Assembly (NCBI GenBank): GCA_003993805.1
Contig: RSEF01000019.1
Span: 10,669,184-10,733,183 of the forward strand
Length of the DNA stretch: 64,000 nucleotides
Source of the DNA: Himantopus leucocephalus
Taxonomy: Eukaryota; Chordata; Aves; Charadriiformes; Recurvirostridae
Direction: 5' to 3'
Of this stretch, positions 62,100 through 64,000 are shown in pieces. The notes beneath the pieces are model-generated. The model searched no databases. It was not told the origin of the DNA and saw nothing but the letters and a program-made list of their open reading frames with translations. The stretch's first letter is position 1; each line of letters starts with the position of its first letter. The position numbers were made by a program, and so were the translations under genes.

Positions 62100-63185
62100 A
62101 CTTACACATTATGCATCGATCAGGATCACTGTTTTATTATCAATATACAGTATAACATACACAGGTAATCCTTTTCTTTAGAACAGGAACCACTTCTATG
62201 GCAAACATGGGTAACTGAAACAAGGACACTGATGAGCTAGAAAAGTACTCTCAGCCAAGATCCTGTAAACAAAGTATGTCAGCAGAAGAGAAATGGAAAT
62301 GTTAATTTATTTTACTTCTTGAAATTCTGGATCCGATTCCGCTGTTTTATTGCATCTCCGAGGATAAACTCAAAAACCAGACAGGCTTGCTTTGTCACAT
62401 TTCTTCTCCGGAGAATTTTGAAAAAGAATCTATTTGCACCATTGCAGGTTGAAAAAACCTGAATCAACAGTGACTCGCTCAGCTAGTTCCTGACTCCAAG
62501 ACAAGTGAATCAAGATGACACTGTATCTTTTATCCAACTGTAGCAATTACCCCCAATGGATTTACACATTCAAAAATATATTTATGATGCCTCATTAGCT
62601 TGGCATGATGAATAAACTCCATCAATCAACATTTATTTTACTAGATTTAACTGCTATTACCCTTGAGTTGAAAAGGAAATGAAGAAAAATGTAGGCTTGT
62701 AGGAGCTATTTGCCCAAGGGCTTCGTTATGGGTGAAGAAAAAAAATGTCAGGAGGGTTGTCTTTGTTTTGGGTAGGGGGCAAGAATTATTCACCTGCTTT
62801 AAATGTTCTTGTTAACAGACAGGTAAGGGTATAAGGTGCTGCAGCTGTCACAGTAAGAATGTCAAAAATTAATGGCAGCTGTATCAAGAGGGCCAAAAGC
62901 AATGAGCATCTACTCATTTGGCAAGGCACTGAGATGACATGAATTGGTGGCATTGGTCTGGTTCTTCATACGCGACTGTCGCTACCACATAAATCACCCG
63001 TGCAACTGCCAGCAGGATGCAATTTTAGATGAGCACTGGCTAGGGAAGGGGGCACAGGAAGCAAAGAAAAACTGAAAGAAGCCCTGAGCTAGCCCCTGGC
63101 GCCACAGTTGGCAGAAACTGTTCTGAGATTTAACACAGGACTTCAGTTATAAGAGAGAAACAACAGTCTCTATCAGCCCTAAATT

Positions 63186-63219
63186 AAAATATATTTATTT
63201 TTATAAAATATATTTATTT
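63186..63219. repeat. 15-base AT-rich direct repeat
   Basis: AAAATATATTTATTT occurs exactly twice, at 63186-63200 and 63205-63219, separated by TTAT. Each copy contains the palindrome AAATATATTT. Low complexity is the likely cause. Confidence 0.8.
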
Positions 63220-64000
63220 GGATGCGTCTGTGTGCATACGCTTTTAAAGATAAAACAGCAAGCAGATAGATGTTGATTTATGGAGAGTTAGAATTAAAAT
63301 AGCTTACTTGCTGATTACACCATTCAGGACTAGGCTGTTTTGTTCTATTTGACGTTATTTTTTCATTGCTGAATGCTGTAAGATTGTCTCATCTCCAATG
63401 TACTTTAATACCACATTCATAATGCCACAAAGGTGCTAATTGACCAGACCACTTCAACAGTGTGTATGTTATGACTTCCATCATATAAAAATAAGGTAGT
63501 TTTGTCTGTGCTATCTATCTGTATATGGGTAGCTGTAATCCCAAAAGTCTTTATCTCTCTGTCTTATCTCCAGTACAATATTGAAATGGCTCACATTACC
63601 AAATGAAAAACAAACATATCTTGGCTTATGTTATGCCATATTAAAAGCTCAGCATTATTTCGTTGAATAGCTACGTTTGCTTTGTTTGATATTACAATCA
63701 CAGACCTTACTCTTCCTGACAATACATAATCCAAGATATTTGGCACTCTATCAGCAATTCCAGACTTGGAAGGATTAGAGATGCGCTGACAGTTAAACGG
63801 AGTTAGAGTTCTCTGCCAAAGATAGATAAGTAGCGCGTAGTCTTTGATAAGTCCTATCAGAGCCACACTCTGACAGGAATTCCTTTACCTTGTTACTAAA
63901 TCTTATGCTATGAACCTCATTATTCACACTGCCATTTGCCCCACTAGCGGCTGAACTCCCTTGCCACCAATAAATATATTCCATTTCTTTCCCCAATTAC

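Larger units (their letters stand above)
24667..64000 (-). other. PPM1E: PPM1E intron 1 (partial, at least 39.3 kb)
   Basis: All sequence between exon 2 and the right edge lies upstream of exon 2 on the - strand, and exon 1 is not found. Intron 1 of PPM1E is very long in mammals too. The stretch is AT-rich with few CpGs. It contains old MIR-type SINE copies (about 28.4, 35.1 and 36.2 kb), old CR1 pieces (about 44.3 and 59.9 kb), small microsatellites and local duplications. Dozens of short open frames on both strands match no protein family I recognise. I see no tRNA, microRNA hairpin, promoter or CpG island that I could defend, so unlisted stretches in this interval hold nothing I can name. 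Confidence 0.8.

Overview
This window is vertebrate nuclear DNA, almost certainly from a bird. The protein-coding sequence is broken into short exons with GT-AG introns. A clear CR1 LINE 3' end, with the ATTCTATG terminal repeat typical of birds, lies at about 20.5-21.0 kb. Older amniote CR1 and MIR-type fragments are scattered through the introns. I saw no Alu, B1 or L1 sequence. I cannot name the species.

Two genes lie tail to tail. From 1 to about 9.57 kb on the + strand is the 3' end of TRIM37: seven coding exons (559-8486) that join in frame to encode about the last 383 residues, then a 3' UTR ending at an AATAAA at 9551. The RING, B-box, coiled-coil and MATH/TRAF regions lie upstream of the window. 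From about 10.5 kb to the right edge, on the - strand, is PPM1E (POPX1, CaMKP-N), a PP2C-family protein phosphatase. Exons 2 to 7 (24666 down to 14681) join in frame to give 604 residues with all the PP2C signature motifs, followed by a long 3' UTR. Exon 1 (acidic/proline-rich N-terminus) is off the right edge, so 24,667-64,000 is intron 1.

Region by region: 1-8.4 kb, TRIM37 tail exons and introns; 8.5-9.6 kb, TRIM37 3' UTR; 9.6-10.5 kb, short convergent intergenic gap with poly(A) signals of both strands close together; 10.5-14.7 kb, PPM1E 3' UTR; 14.7-24.7 kb, PPM1E exons 7 to 2, with a CR1 in the intron between exons 3 and 2; 24.7-64 kb, AT-rich PPM1E intron 1 with old repeats and no exon that I can support.

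The TRIM37/PPM1E convergent pair matches the gene order I know from human chromosome 17q22. The two genes are not known to share a pathway: TRIM37 is a ubiquitin ligase of peroxisomes, centrosomes and chromatin, and PPM1E is a mainly neuronal phosphatase acting on PAK, CaM kinases and AMPK. I found no undescribed system. The points most worth checking are the bidirectional poly(A) block, a splice-donor-like sequence on the TRIM37 stop codon, and the old repeats in intron 1.
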